Below, piece after piece: positions 34,448-42,676 of a stretch of 64,000 nt of DNA. Every line of letters begins with the position of its first letter. Position 1 is the first letter of the stretch. The stretch is from positions 506,501 through 570,500 of the forward strand of contig DATKHY010000003.1 in assembly GCA_035544215.1 (NCBI GenBank), written 5' to 3'. Source of the DNA: Candidatus Binatia bacterium (GTDB lineage Bacteria > Vulcanimicrobiota > Vulcanimicrobiia > Vulcanimicrobiales > Vulcanimicrobiaceae). Under the pieces are notes generated by a model. That model did no database searches, was not told the origin of the DNA, and saw only the letters and a list, made by a program, of their open reading frames with translations. The translations under genes and the position numbers were made by a program.

Positions 34448-34674
34448 TTGGAGTACAGCGCTAATTGCTCCACCGACCAGTACGGGCCGTTTGGCGGCAT
34501 CTGCGGCTGCGCGTCGCCGTTCAAGAACTTCAGCACGTTGTCGGCGTTTGCGCGTTGCGACATGTACGCGTAGTCGTCGAGCAGCACGCCGAAGCCCTTC
34601 ATATGCTCGATGTCTACGTCGCGAAAGAGCGGCCGGATGTCGGCCGCGAACGATACTGCTTTTTCGTCTGCCAT
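34420..34674 (-). CDS. Small hypothetical protein with DIRPLF motif
   Basis: An 84-residue protein, MADEKAVSFAADIRPLFRDV at the start and GPYWSVEQLALYSKWMDAGC at the end. The opening ADIRPLFRxxDIxHM and the ending layout resemble the ends of haem-c domains annexed to many planctomycete-type proteins, but no CxxCH is present, so haem binding is not expected. Relatives appear as short conserved proteins of unknown role. It overlaps the tadA start on the same strand. Confidence 0.6.
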   Translation of the reverse strand: MADEKAVSFAADIRPLFRDVDIEHMKGFGVLLDDYAYMSQRANADNVLKFLNGDAQPQMPPNGPYWSVEQLALYSKWMDAGCPP

Positions 34675-34721
34675 GACGGGAAGGCTACCTTGGCGGGCCG
34701 TCCGAACCCTTCGTGGCCACA

Positions 34722-35612
34722 ATGCGCGAACCGTTGCGATTCGAAGTGATTGCGGACGAGGCCATGCACGTGCATGCCGGAGAACCGCTTGCGTCGTTTT
34801 ATCAGTTGAGCCCCTTCGTGTGGCGCGCGGTCGGCGGCTTCGAGGTGATGCTCCGCGCCGTCCCGTTTTCGGGCGACCCGGCGCAGAAGATCGCGTGCAT
34901 CTATCACGGGCGGTCGAACGACGGGCTCGTCTTCCACATGGACGAAGCACCGGCCATCGCCCCCGGGCCGGAGCCGGAGGATCGCGACGGCTGCGAAGAC
35001 CCGACGGTTGCGATCGCCTCGGGCGCGGCCTACGTCTACTACACCGGGTGGAATCACACGAAGCGCAGCGGCTGCCTGATGCTCGCGTCCGGGCCGGATG
35101 CATCGCATCTCGTCAAGCGCGGCGTGGCGCTGGAGTCGCGCCCGGGTCTATTGAACCCGAAGGAGGCCGAGATTGCGCAGACTCGCGACGAGACGTGGCG
35201 GCTGTTCTTTGAGTATGCAAAAGACAACGTTTCGTGTATCGGCCTGGCCTCTGCTGATCGCGTGGATGGGCCGTGGCGCGTCGACGCGCCGCCGTTCGAG
35301 CGGAGACCGGCGGCCTGGGACTCGTGGCATCTCAGCACCGGGCCGGCCGTTACCATCGACACAAACCCGGTGATGTTCTACAACGGCGCCACGCGCGACG
35401 CGAAGTGGCGCATCGGATGGATTCGTTTCGACGTCGGCTTTGCAAGGGTGCTGGAACGGTGCGATGAGCCGCTGATCGTTCCGCCGGCACCGAAAGACGA
35501 CGACACCGACATCGCGTTCGCGGCGTCGGCTTTCTGCGAAGGCGATCTCATCCGCGTGTACTACTCCGTCGCCGATCAGTACCTTCGAAGAGCGACGGTG
35601 CTGCAGCGATAA
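34722..35612 (+). CDS. GH130-family glycoside phosphorylase/hydrolase
   Basis: About 296 residues from the ATG at 34722; a GTG nine bases earlier is possible. The five-bladed propeller features of GH130 are present: YHGRSNDGLVFHMDEAPAIA, DRDGCEDPTVAIASGAAYVY, YYTGWNHTKRSG, NPKEAEIAQTRDETWRLFFE, PVMFYNGATRDAKWRIGWIR. GH130 enzymes act on beta-mannosides, mostly by phosphorolysis. Which linkage is used here cannot be told. It has no obvious partner gene. Confidence 0.78.
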   Translation: MREPLRFEVIADEAMHVHAGEPLASFYQLSPFVWRAVGGFEVMLRAVPFSGDPAQKIACIYHGRSNDGLVFHMDEAPAIAPGPEPEDRDGCEDPTVAIASGAAYVYYTGWNHTKRSGCLMLASGPDASHLVKRGVALESRPGLLNPKEAEIAQTRDETWRLFFEYAKDNVSCIGLASADRVDGPWRVDAPPFERRPAAWDSWHLSTGPAVTIDTNPVMFYNGATRDAKWRIGWIRFDVGFARVLERCDEPLIVPPAPKDDDTDIAFAASAFCEGDLIRVYYSVADQYLRRATVLQR

Positions 35613-35619
35613 AGGAAAT

Positions 35620-35693
35620 CGCGCCCGGAGGGATTCGAACCCCCGATCCCAGCCTTCGGAGGGCTGTGCGTTATCCAGCTACGCTACGGGCGC
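35620..35693 (-). tRNA. tRNA-Arg (CCG)
   Basis: Acceptor GCGCCCG pairs with CGGGCGC, D-arm GTAGCTGGATAAC, anticodon stem CAGCC with loop CTCCGAA (anticodon CCG, reads CGG), T-arm GGGGGTTCGAATCCCTC. No CCA is encoded. It lies six bases after the stop of the small zinc-type gene. Confidence 0.95.
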
Positions 35694-35699
35694 AGGCGA

Positions 35700-35936
35700 T
35701 CAGCGAGACGCGTCGGGCGGCGCCCCGGCGCTCGGAATGTGCTTGAAGAGATCCAGCTTGTGATCCACGAGCGTGCGGTAGAACTTACGCACGCAGTCGG
35801 GATGCCCAAAGAAATACGTCCTCGCGTATGCGAGGTCTTCGCCGGAACTATCCGGCACGTAGTGCGAGATCTCGATTTCCTCCATCTGTCCCCGATCGAC
35901 GGGGTGGGGGCAGAAATCGCACGGAATCGTTGACAT
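35700..35936 (-). CDS. Small Cys/His-containing hypothetical protein
   Basis: A 78-residue protein between two tRNA genes. It starts MSTIPCDFCPHPVDRGQMEE; CDFCPH and the later FGHPDCVRKFYRTL provide Cys and His residues suited to one zinc site. No catalytic motif is seen and the family is not recognised. The tRNA-Met, this gene and tRNA-Arg(CCG) are close enough to share one transcript. Confidence 0.6.
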   Translation of the reverse strand: MSTIPCDFCPHPVDRGQMEEIEISHYVPDSSGEDLAYARTYFFGHPDCVRKFYRTLVDHKLDLFKHIPSAGAPPDASR

Positions 35937-35962
35937 GAGATGACACCTTAACCCTTTGCGTT

Positions 35963-36034
35963 TGGCTCGGGTAGGACTTGAACCTACGACCAAGGGCTTA
36001 TGAGTCCCCTGCTCTACCACTGAGCTACCGAGCC
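35963..36034 (-). tRNA. tRNA-Met (CAT), elongator
   Basis: Acceptor GGCTCGG pairs with CCGAGCC, D-arm TAGCTCAGTGGTAGAGCA, anticodon loop CTCATAA (anticodon CAT), T-arm GTAGGTTCAAGTCCTAC. The 1-72 pair is G-C, so it is an elongator rather than an initiator. A tRNA-Ile needing lysidine has the same anticodon but the body fits Met. No CCA is encoded. Confidence 0.93.
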
Positions 36035-36063
36035 GCGGCCAACTTACGCGGTTTCGACACCGC

Positions 36064-36092
36064 AGTATATCAGGACCCGCGGCCAGCCACAA
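36064..36092 (-). promoter_or_regulatory. Promoter of the tRNA-Met transcript
   Basis: On the minus strand TTGTGG, a 17-base spacer and TATACT (36064-36069). A start about seven bases later leaves a leader of about 23 bases before tRNA-Met. Confidence 0.55.
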
Positions 36093-36138
36093 GCGCTGCG
36101 ATGGTTGCGGCCGCGCCGTGGGGAAGCTACGGCAGGAC

Positions 36139-37677
36139 ATGTCGCAGCGCGGGTTTTGCCGTGTCGTGCTCCTGGCCTGCGTAGGCCTCGGCGCGCCGCT
36201 GTGCGCCCCCGCGGCGCCGGACGATGCCGCCGCGGTGCTGCTCGCCAAGCACCGCGCTTTCGTTGGATGGGAGCTCGGCGACGGATCGTTTCGCATGCTG
36301 CGTCTCGCGCGCGAACGCGCGGGCGCCGAGGGCGCAGTGGACCAACGTGCGACCGAGTACCGCGCCGGCATCGTCTATCGCAATCACTACGTCTTTCCCA
36401 AGAGAGCCGATACGGTCGAGGACAGCGGCTATACCGGCAGCGTGTTCTGGAACACCAACCAAAACGGCTTCACCACGCCGGTTTACGGCGACCTCGCCAA
36501 GTTTCGTCTGAGCTACGCGGTGCTGTTCAACGAGGGCACGACGGAGCTGCCCGCAGTGATAGGCGGCGCGGAGAGCGTCGACGGCAGGCAACTGCAGAGC
36601 GTGCGCCTCGACGTTCCGCACGCCGATGCAATCGAGGTCGACGTCGATCCTGATTCGGGCGCTTACGTGCGCGCGGTGATCGATCCGGGCGGCGACGAGG
36701 AGACGACGGTCCGCATCTTGTCGTATATGGAAGTCTCGCCGGGGAAAAAGATGATCGGCTCCTTTCGCATCGGCGAGGGCACGCGCGACACGTATACGTA
36801 CACGCGGATCGAGCCGAACGTCACGGTCACCGACGCCGACTTGCACCCTCCGCCGGCGGGCGCCACCTGGACCTTTGCAAATCCCAAACCGATTCCGATC
36901 GCCGTGACGCCGCAGCGCGTGCTCGTCGACGCGAAGGTCAACGGCGTCAAGGGGCGGTTCATCCTCGACACCGGCGCGAACGCGATCTTCCTGAATCGGG
37001 CGTTCGCGGATCGCGCCAAGGTGACGAAGCTCAACGCGCGCGGCACGACGGTCGGGCTGTACGGCGGCGAGCCGTCCGACACGCGGCGCGCCGACACGAT
37101 CGAAATCGGCGGCAACGTGCTTTCAAAGGTCATCGTCGAGGCGACCGACTTCAACTCGCGCGACTATCGCGGGCTCGACCGCCAGAACTACGACGGTCTC
37201 CTAGGCTACGACGTCTTCGCGGGTGCGCTGGTCACCGTCGATTTTCGGGCGCAGACGATGACCATCGAAGATCCGGTCTCGCAGCAGGGCGATCCCGGAG
37301 GTCTCAGCATCCTGACCGACACCTCCGGCTGGATCCCGACGATTCCGATGACCCTCGATCGTAGCATCGCCGTGAAGGCGATGCTCGACACCGGGGATCC
37401 GGGCGCGATCATCTTCGGCCCGGACATTCTCTACAAGTACCACCTGCGGATGGCGCGCAGCATCGGCGTCCGCGCGGGCATGGGCAGCGTCGAGTGCGGT
37501 AACGTCGACTCACTCCAGATCGGCCCGATCACGTATTACGGCGAGATGGCGTGCAAACTCGACACCGATCTCATAAACGGGCGCAGGATCCTGGTGGGTT
37601 TGGACTTCCTGCGCCACTTCATCGTGGCCTTCGACTACCCGCGGGGCAGGTTGTTTCTGCAGCCCTTGCGCGGGTAA
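36139..37677 (+). CDS. Secreted protein with two retropepsin-like aspartyl protease domains
   Basis: About 512 residues from the ATG at 36139, with a signal peptide (VVLLACVGLGAPLCAPAAP). The N-terminal half (to about 260) is an unrecognised domain. Two retropepsin-type repeats follow: RFILDTGANAIFLNR (about 275-290) and KAMLDTGDPGAIIFG (about 413-427), each with the DTG catalytic triad; two hydrophobic-Gly flap-side motifs (YDGLLGYDVFA; RILVGLDFLRHF) close each lobe. Together they could form a single bilobed active site in one chain, as in bacterial aspartyl proteases of the PerP/SpoIIGA type. No inhibitor or partner is seen nearby. Confidence 0.8.
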   Translation: MSQRGFCRVVLLACVGLGAPLCAPAAPDDAAAVLLAKHRAFVGWELGDGSFRMLRLARERAGAEGAVDQRATEYRAGIVYRNHYVFPKRADTVEDSGYTGSVFWNTNQNGFTTPVYGDLAKFRLSYAVLFNEGTTELPAVIGGAESVDGRQLQSVRLDVPHADAIEVDVDPDSGAYVRAVIDPGGDEETTVRILSYMEVSPGKKMIGSFRIGEGTRDTYTYTRIEPNVTVTDADLHPPPAGATWTFANPKPIPIAVTPQRVLVDAKVNGVKGRFILDTGANAIFLNRAFADRAKVTKLNARGTTVGLYGGEPSDTRRADTIEIGGNVLSKVIVEATDFNSRDYRGLDRQNYDGLLGYDVFAGALVTVDFRAQTMTIEDPVSQQGDPGGLSILTDTSGWIPTIPMTLDRSIAVKAMLDTGDPGAIIFGPDILYKYHLRMARSIGVRAGMGSVECGNVDSLQIGPITYYGEMACKLDTDLINGRRILVGLDFLRHFIVAFDYPRGRLFLQPLRG

Positions 37678-37691
37678 CGACGCCGGCGCGG

Positions 37692-38300
37692 TCAGCGCAG
37701 GACGAACTTCTCGATCAGGCAGTCGTACTTAAAGTGCGGGCCGTGATCTTCTTCCATGACGCCGCGGCCCAGCGAGTAGCCGTAGTTGTGTGTGCCGCCG
37801 CTCTCAAAGTAGGGCGCCACCCAGAAGACGCCGAGCGGGGTCTTGTTCGTATACTCGAAGCCTACGAAGACGCGGCCGATCTTACCATGGTTGGCGTTCG
37901 GGTAGTCGTAGTGCTTGTTGAGCACGGGCTTCGCCGCCACGATCTGAGTCGGCTTGACGGAGACGAGCTTGCCGTGGATCAAGTAGCCGTAGATCCATGT
38001 GTCGCCTTTGGCGTCGTTGCCCAGGAGTTGCACGACGTCAACCGACTTCTTCGGCGAGCTCGGTATCTGCAGCGAGAGCGCATAGGCGACGCGCCCGTGC
38101 ACGTGGTAGGAGCCCGTGACACGGTCCTCGATCGTGAAACTGTTGCTGCAGATGAACTTCCAGTAGTCGCCCACGGCCAGCGGCTGATACACTTTCGTCG
38201 CGACCGGCGTGAGTGCAGCGGCAAGCACGGGCGGGCTCGCGTTGGGCGGTACGGCCGATGCGCACGCGGCGAGAAGACCGGCGCTCAAGATTCCGGCGAT
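37692..38300 (-). CDS. Putative lipoprotein, start codon unclear
   Basis: The frame encodes a lipoprotein signal (IAGILSAGLLAACASAVPPN, lipobox LAAC) followed by about 185 residues: YQPLAVGDYWKFICSNSFTI, YALSLQIPSSPKKSVDVVQL, KIGRVFVGFEYTNKTPLGVF, ending FKYDCLIEKFVLR. No ATG, GTG or TTG lies in frame between the tRNA-Arg(ACG) gene and the hydrophobic core; the coordinate chosen marks an in-frame ATC. A TTG at 38288 would leave only six residues before the lipobox. No known domain; the two cysteines at the ends could pair. Confidence 0.6.
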   Translation of the reverse strand: MAGILSAGLLAACASAVPPNASPPVLAAALTPVATKVYQPLAVGDYWKFICSNSFTIEDRVTGSYHVHGRVAYALSLQIPSSPKKSVDVVQLLGNDAKGDTWIYGYLIHGKLVSVKPTQIVAAKPVLNKHYDYPNANHGKIGRVFVGFEYTNKTPLGVFWVAPYFESGGTHNYGYSLGRGVMEEDHGPHFKYDCLIEKFVLR

Positions 38301-38319
38301 GGCGACGCGATGAGGGAAT

Positions 38320-38393
38320 CGCGGTCGGAGGGACTCGAACCCCCAGCCTACAAGTTCGTAGCCTGTTGCTCTATCCAATTGAGCTACGACCGC
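38320..38393 (-). tRNA. tRNA-Arg (ACG)
   Basis: Acceptor GCGGTCG pairs with CGACCGC, D-arm GCTCAATTGGATAGAGC, anticodon stem ACAGG/CTTGT with loop CTACGAA (anticodon ACG), T-arm GGGGGTTCGAGTCCCTC. This is the usual substrate for TadA, whose gene is in the same region. No CCA encoded. Confidence 0.95.
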
Positions 38394-38414
38394 TCACCTT
38401 TCTCTGCGTTGCTT

Positions 38415-38504
38415 CGGAGAGAGAGGGATTCGAACCCTCGATACGACTTTACATCGTATAACGGTTTAGCAAACCGCCGCCTTCAGCCGCTCGGCCATCT
38501 CTCC
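38415..38504 (-). tRNA. tRNA-Ser (GCT)
   Basis: Acceptor GGAGAGA pairs with TCTCTCC, anticodon loop TGCTAAA (anticodon GCT, reads AGC/AGU), a long variable arm (TTATACGATGTAAAGTCGTAT) and T-loop GTTCGAATC. It lies 21 bases upstream of tRNA-Arg(ACG) on the same strand and the two are probably one transcript. A TATAGT at 38518-38523 is a fitting -10. Confidence 0.95.
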
Positions 38505-38557
38505 CGAAGCGGTCCAAACTATACCACGCTTGCCGCTGTGGAACCTAGCGCCGGCGT

Positions 38558-39094
38558 CTACGGCGACGCCGTCGGGCGGTCCATCGGCCGCTCGGGGACC
38601 ACTTCCGGAACCACCGTGGCCTTGACGCGCCGGTGCGAGAAGAATGCATCGAGGCCCACGACGCGGCCGGTCGGCAGCACGAGGCTGATCGCGGAGAGCA
38701 GGGCCATGCACGCGTCGACGGTCGACCAGTCGGTGAACGTCGTCAGCGCGCCGCGCGCCGCCATGTAATCCAGCGGTAGCACGATCCCGAAGAAACCGCC
38801 GAGTCGCGTGAAGAGACCGAGCACGAGCGAGATTCCGACGCAGACCTCGCCGAGCCGCACGAGCTCGGCGAAGATACCGATGTTGGGCTGCACGACGCCG
38901 ACGAGAAAGTCGTGGTACGGTCCGGCCGTCTTGCCGATGCCTTCCTGCACGTAACTCACGATAAAGCCGGACGGCGGCATGAACGCGGCGCTGTTCGTGA
39001 ACTTGGGAATGCCGTGAATGAGCCAGATGAGCCCGGTGAGGACGCGAACGAGCGCGAGCCATCCGCCGTAGACGCGTGAGGAGGGAAGGTTCAT
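38558..39094 (-). CDS. DoxX-family membrane protein
   Basis: A 178-residue protein with four hydrophobic segments: WLALVRVLTGLIWLIHGIPK (TM1 with the DoxX-typical GxxxxxxGxxK ending), GIFAELVRLGEVCVGISLVL, GGFFGIVLPLDYMAARG and DACMALLSAISLVLPTGRVV. The role of DoxX-type proteins is loosely linked to quinone- or sulfur-dependent redox in the membrane. The start overlaps the end of the glycosyltransferase gene by four bases. Confidence 0.8.
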   Translation of the reverse strand: MNLPSSRVYGGWLALVRVLTGLIWLIHGIPKFTNSAAFMPPSGFIVSYVQEGIGKTAGPYHDFLVGVVQPNIGIFAELVRLGEVCVGISLVLGLFTRLGGFFGIVLPLDYMAARGALTTFTDWSTVDACMALLSAISLVLPTGRVVGLDAFFSHRRVKATVVPEVVPERPMDRPTASP

Positions 39095-40227
39095 GCGACG
39101 ATCTCCTTTCGCTCTTTCACCAGCGCCGCGATCATCGCGGCCGCGTCGCGGGCCGCGTTCGGACGGCCGAGCCGCCGAGCGGCGGCGACGAGGCTCGCGC
39201 GGCGTCCCGCGTCCGACAGCACCGCGTCGATCGCCGCGGAAAGTTCCTCGATGCGCCGCGTGCGCAGCGCCGCCCCAGCGTCTGCCAGCACGCGGGCGTT
39301 GCGCTCCTCTTGCCCCGGCAGTGGCTTGCACAGCACCATCGGGACTTGCGCCACTAGCGCCTCCGCGGTGCTCAGCCCGCCGGGTTTCGTGACGAGGACG
39401 TCTGCCGCGTGCATGTAGTCGTAGACGTTGTCGACGAAACGCAGCGTGCGCACGGGATACGCGACGACTTCGGCGGCGCGCATGAGACGGCGCTCGATGC
39501 GCGCGTTCCGACCCGCGACGACGACCGCCGCCAACGGCACGCGCGCGGAGCTCAGCGCGGACAGCATGCGCTCGAGGGGCGCGATCCCGAGCCCACCGCC
39601 CATCAGCAGCGCGACGCATCTATCGGTGGGCAGGTCGAGACGCTCGCGCAGTGCAGTGCGCGATTCGGAGCCGGGGGCGAACTCCGGCCGCACCGGAATT
39701 CCGGTCACACTGATCCGTTCGGGCGCGACGCCGCGCGCCATCAGCGCGTCGCGCAGGCTCTCGTTCGCCACGACGTAGCGGTCGATGTTCTGGTGGATCC
39801 AGAAGCCGTGGACCGCAAAATCCGTGACGATGGCGACCACCGGCGGCGCGTCGGCGAAGGATCGCTTGTACTCCGCCATCGCGCCGCTCGGAAACGCGTG
39901 TGTGCAGACGACGGCCTGCGGCCGCTCGCGCAGCATCAGCGGGCGCAGGTTGGCCGCGGTGAACTGATGGGCCCACGTGCGAAACCGTCCGACCTCGGTG
40001 GCGCGCTCGGCGCGGTCGTAGATGTAGCGATACATCTGCGGAATCGTCTTCACCATCCGTAGGTACCCGTCGGAGACGACCCGCGATACGACCAGCGCCG
40101 CATAGTCGTACGAGTCGACGACCGTCGTTTGGGCAGACGGTTCGAGGGAGCGCAGGGCAGCGCCCACGGCGTTCGCGGCCGATACGTGACCGACGCCTAC
40201 GCTAGCGGACAAGAACAGTACGCGAAT
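39091..40227 (-). CDS. Diacylglycerol glucosyl/galactosyltransferase (MGDG-synthase-like, GT28)
   Basis: A 378-residue GT-B protein if translation begins at an ATT at 40227; the first candidate canonical codon, a TTG at 40212, would remove the conserved first strand. The N-terminus IRVLFLSASVGVGHVSAANA followed by VDSYDYAA is the MGDG-synthase N-domain; VVCTHAFPSGAMAEYK, VTDFAVHGFWIHQNIDRYVV, VALLMGGGLGI and the UDP-sugar site DVLVTKPGGLSTAEALVAQ complete it. It likely makes glycolipids at the inner membrane. The ATT shares its A with the TAA of the upstream gene (TAATT), with AGGGGAG eight bases before. Confidence 0.85.
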   Translation of the reverse strand: MRVLFLSASVGVGHVSAANAVGAALRSLEPSAQTTVVDSYDYAALVVSRVVSDGYLRMVKTIPQMYRYIYDRAERATEVGRFRTWAHQFTAANLRPLMLRERPQAVVCTHAFPSGAMAEYKRSFADAPPVVAIVTDFAVHGFWIHQNIDRYVVANESLRDALMARGVAPERISVTGIPVRPEFAPGSESRTALRERLDLPTDRCVALLMGGGLGIAPLERMLSALSSARVPLAAVVVAGRNARIERRLMRAAEVVAYPVRTLRFVDNVYDYMHAADVLVTKPGGLSTAEALVAQVPMVLCKPLPGQEERNARVLADAGAALRTRRIEELSAAIDAVLSDAGRRASLVAAARRLGRPNAARDAAAMIAALVKERKEIVA

Positions 40228-40499
40228 TAGTCTCTCTCCCCTGAGGGCTCGGCGCCGGCGTGCTCCTCTTCGGCAAAGTCAAGGAACTCGTCGAGCACTT
40301 GCTGGGCGAGGTCCTCGTCCTCCAGAATATTCCCCGCGGAATCGGTAACGATGAAGTGCTCCTCGCCGTTATCGGTGCCCTGGTGCCGGAGCACGGCGTA
40401 CGAGGCCTGCGCGTCGGGGTCTTCCACGATGCCGACGACCTCGAAATCGTACGACGCGCCGTCGCTGGTTTGAATGTGGAGCACCTCGCTCAGCTCCAT
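40227..40499 (-). CDS. DUF1292 protein (YrzB-like)
   Basis: A 90-residue acidic protein; MELSEVLHIQTSDGASYDFE then VVGIVEDPDAQASYAVLRHQ and LEDEDLAQQVLDEFLDF. DUF1292 proteins are small, soluble and of unknown role, and often lie beside ruvX and mltG in Gram-positive genomes, as here. It lies 22 bases after mltG in transcription order. Confidence 0.85.
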   Translation of the reverse strand: MELSEVLHIQTSDGASYDFEVVGIVEDPDAQASYAVLRHQGTDNGEEHFIVTDSAGNILEDEDLAQQVLDEFLDFAEEEHAGAEPSGERD

Positions 40500-40521
40500 T
40501 GCAGAGCCTCCTTCTTCCGCT

Positions 40522-41517
40522 CTAGTGCAGGCACCGGGCGACGTTAGCCTGGTGCTCCGCCAGCGTCTTGGCAAACACGTGTCGCCCGTTTCCGCAGTAG
40601 ACGTAGTACAGATCCTCGCTTTTCGATGGATGAAGCGCGGCCTCCAGCGATGGCAGCCCCGGATTGGCGATGGGCGTCGGGGGCAGGCCCGCGTGGGCGT
40701 AGGTGTTATAGGGCGAGTCGATCTTCAGGTCCGCAAACGACAGTTCGCTCTTATGCTTGGGCAGCGCGTATTCGATCGTGGCATCGACCTGCAGGGGCAT
40801 TCCCAATCTGAGCCGGTTGTAAATCACTGCCGCGATCTTCGGGCGGTCCTCCTCGCTCTTGGCCTCCCGTTCCACGAGCGACGCGACCGTAACGGCCTGC
40901 GGCACGCTGACGCGCAGGGCGCGCGCCCCGGTCGCGGCGTCTGCCGGCAGCTCCTTGAGGAACTGGGACGTCAACGTGGCCGCAGCCTGCGAGGGAGCGG
41001 CTCCGAGCGGCACGAGGTAGGTGCTGGGGAAGAGAAAGCCTTCGAGATTCTTCGTGCGCGCGCCGGCGATGACGATCGTGTCGCGCATGAACTCGCGATA
41101 GAACGCGGGCCCGGGGCCGATGCCGGCCTCGTCGAGACGACTTGCGATTTGCGCCGCGGTGAAGCCCTCGGGGATCGCGACCCAGGCCGCGACCTGCGCG
41201 CCGCCGCTGACCAGCGCGCGCAGCACGGCATCTTGCGTCTGATGCGGCGTGAAGCGGTACTCGCCGGCGTGTACGGCGACGTCTTGTTTGCGCAAGCGAG
41301 CCAGGATCCGAAACGTCCAAACGTTGCTGATCACGCCGTCCTCTGCAAGCCGTCGGGCGATCGCGTCGAAGGTCGAGCCGCGCGCGACGATGACCTGCGT
41401 CGCGACCGCCGGATGCGTGCGGTCGCCGTAGAGGGCGTAGCCGAACGCGGCGGCGAGCGCGAGCAGCACGAGCGCGCACGCGGCGGCCCCGATGGCGCCG
41501 CGCCGGACGAACTTCAC
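40522..41517 (-). CDS. mltG: Endolytic murein transglycosylase MltG
   Basis: A 331-residue membrane-anchored enzyme that cuts nascent glycan strands. TM at about 8-30 (AIGAAACALVLLALAAAFGY), a LysM-like subdomain at about 40-110 (VARGSTFDAIARRLAEDGVI), and the YceG core: the catalytic glutamate in LEGFLFPSTY, YNRLRLGMPLQVDATIEYAL, and SPYNTYAHAGLPPTPIANPG. The start overlaps the ruvX stop by four bases. Full length. Confidence 0.93.
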   Translation of the reverse strand: MKFVRRGAIGAAACALVLLALAAAFGYALYGDRTHPAVATQVIVARGSTFDAIARRLAEDGVISNVWTFRILARLRKQDVAVHAGEYRFTPHQTQDAVLRALVSGGAQVAAWVAIPEGFTAAQIASRLDEAGIGPGPAFYREFMRDTIVIAGARTKNLEGFLFPSTYLVPLGAAPSQAAATLTSQFLKELPADAATGARALRVSVPQAVTVASLVEREAKSEEDRPKIAAVIYNRLRLGMPLQVDATIEYALPKHKSELSFADLKIDSPYNTYAHAGLPPTPIANPGLPSLEAALHPSKSEDLYYVYCGNGRHVFAKTLAEHQANVARCLH

Positions 41518-41933
41518 TGCCGCGCGTTGCGCCGCCGCGCGAGGAACGTCTCGAGGATCAGCGCGGCGGCGACGCGATCCACGACCTGTCGGCGTTTGCG
41601 ACCGCGCACGTCTGCCGCGATGAGGCTCTTGTTGGCCTGCGCCGTCGTCATGCGCTCGTCGACGCGATGGACTGTTCCGCTAAAGATCTCGCGCAGGGCG
41701 TCGACGAACGACTCCATCGCGTGCGCCGCGATGCCGCGCTCCCCGGCGAGCGTCAGCGGCTCGCCCACGACGAGCTCGTCGACGCCGTACGCCTCGAGAT
41801 AGTTCTTGATCGCGTCGAGGTCGGCGCGCCGGTTAGTTCGCTCGATCGTCGCAACCGGAAGCGCGAACGTGCGGCCGGGATCGGCCACCGCGACGCCGAT
41901 CCGTTTGGTGCCGAGATCCAGGGCCATGATCAT
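41514..41933 (-). CDS. ruvX: Putative pre-16S rRNA nuclease (YqgF/RuvX)
   Basis: A 139-residue RNase-H-fold protein: MALDLGTKRIGVAVADPGRT (first catalytic aspartate), ELVVGEPLTLAGERGIAAHA, VHRVDERMTTAQANKSL (glutamate) and DRVAAALILETFLARR (final aspartate). The family processes the 5' end of 16S rRNA and takes part in Holliday-junction-like chemistry. Overlaps recO by four bases (ATGA) and mltG by four. Confidence 0.92.
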   Translation of the reverse strand: MIMALDLGTKRIGVAVADPGRTFALPVATIERTNRRADLDAIKNYLEAYGVDELVVGEPLTLAGERGIAAHAMESFVDALREIFSGTVHRVDERMTTAQANKSLIAADVRGRKRRQVVDRVAAALILETFLARRRNARQ

Positions 41934-42676
41934 CGCTCGAATGTGCCCAATGCCGCCAGCGCCTTCGGGCGACGCCCGAGGTGGTGCGCGACCAGCTCCT
42001 CGGCCGCACGGGCCGAGTCCGACGTCGCGCGCACCGCGGCGCCCTCCGCGTCGCCCTTGGGCCGGGCGAGGGCGCGGAGGTTCTGCAAGTCGTCCGGCCC
42101 CAGCTCGGGGAGATCGCGCCAGCGCTCGCGGCAGGCCGCGTCGAGCAGACCGCCGGCGGCGGCGTCGAGCCACACCGGGCCGTCGCCCAGCGGCGAGCCG
42201 CACTGCACGCAGGTATCGAGCGGGGGCGCCAGGCCGAGCATCTCGAGCAGCCGCAGCGAGAAGCGCGGCAGCAGCTCTTGGGGTGCCGGCGACGCCGCGA
42301 CGGCCGCGATGGCCGCCACGAGGAGCTCGTAGACGTCCGGCAGTCCCAGATCGGGCTCGCAGAACGCGTCGATCATTTCCGCCACGACCGACGCGACGGC
42401 GTAGCGCTCCGGCTCGACCAGACGACTCCACGGCGTCCGCAGGATCTCCGCCGAGACGACGACGTCGAGCGAGCGGCCGCGGTGCATCACGAAGTCGCAC
42501 TCGTTGGCAAACTCGAGGCGTCCTGCGAAGTGGCTGCGCGTGCGGCGCACGCCCTTCGCGACGGCGTCGAGCTTTCCGCTTTCGCGCGTGAAGAGCGTTA
42601 GGATGCGGTCGGCCTCACCGAGCTGCCGGCCGCGCAAGATGACGCCGCGCGTCTTATAGGCGCGCGGCTGCGTCAG
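41930..42676 (-). CDS. recO: DNA repair protein RecO
   Basis: About 248 residues if a CTG at 42676 is used; the first candidate TTG (42637) leaves out the conserved AYKTRGVIL that opens RecO. N-terminal OB fold: GRQLGEADRILTLFTRESGK, LDAVAKGVRRTRSHFAGRLE. The centre is helical, and a zinc knuckle with CVQCG survives in the C-domain (second pair DAACRERW only partly kept). RecO works with RecFR in RecA loading. Overlaps ruvX by four bases and the CorC-type gene in its first codons. Confidence 0.85.
   Translation of the reverse strand: MTQPRAYKTRGVILRGRQLGEADRILTLFTRESGKLDAVAKGVRRTRSHFAGRLEFANECDFVMHRGRSLDVVVSAEILRTPWSRLVEPERYAVASVVAEMIDAFCEPDLGLPDVYELLVAAIAAVAASPAPQELLPRFSLRLLEMLGLAPPLDTCVQCGSPLGDGPVWLDAAAGGLLDAACRERWRDLPELGPDDLQNLRALARPKGDAEGAAVRATSDSARAAEELVAHHLGRRPKALAALGTFER

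Noticed and set aside
34420-34674. Haem-c protein upstream of tadA
   Set aside because: The DIRPLF layout resembles haem domains but there is no CxxCH, so it is listed as hypothetical.
41514-42500. One long fused RecO-RuvX frame
   Set aside because: The upper part is an out-of-frame shadow of recO; RuvX starts cleanly at ATGATCATG.
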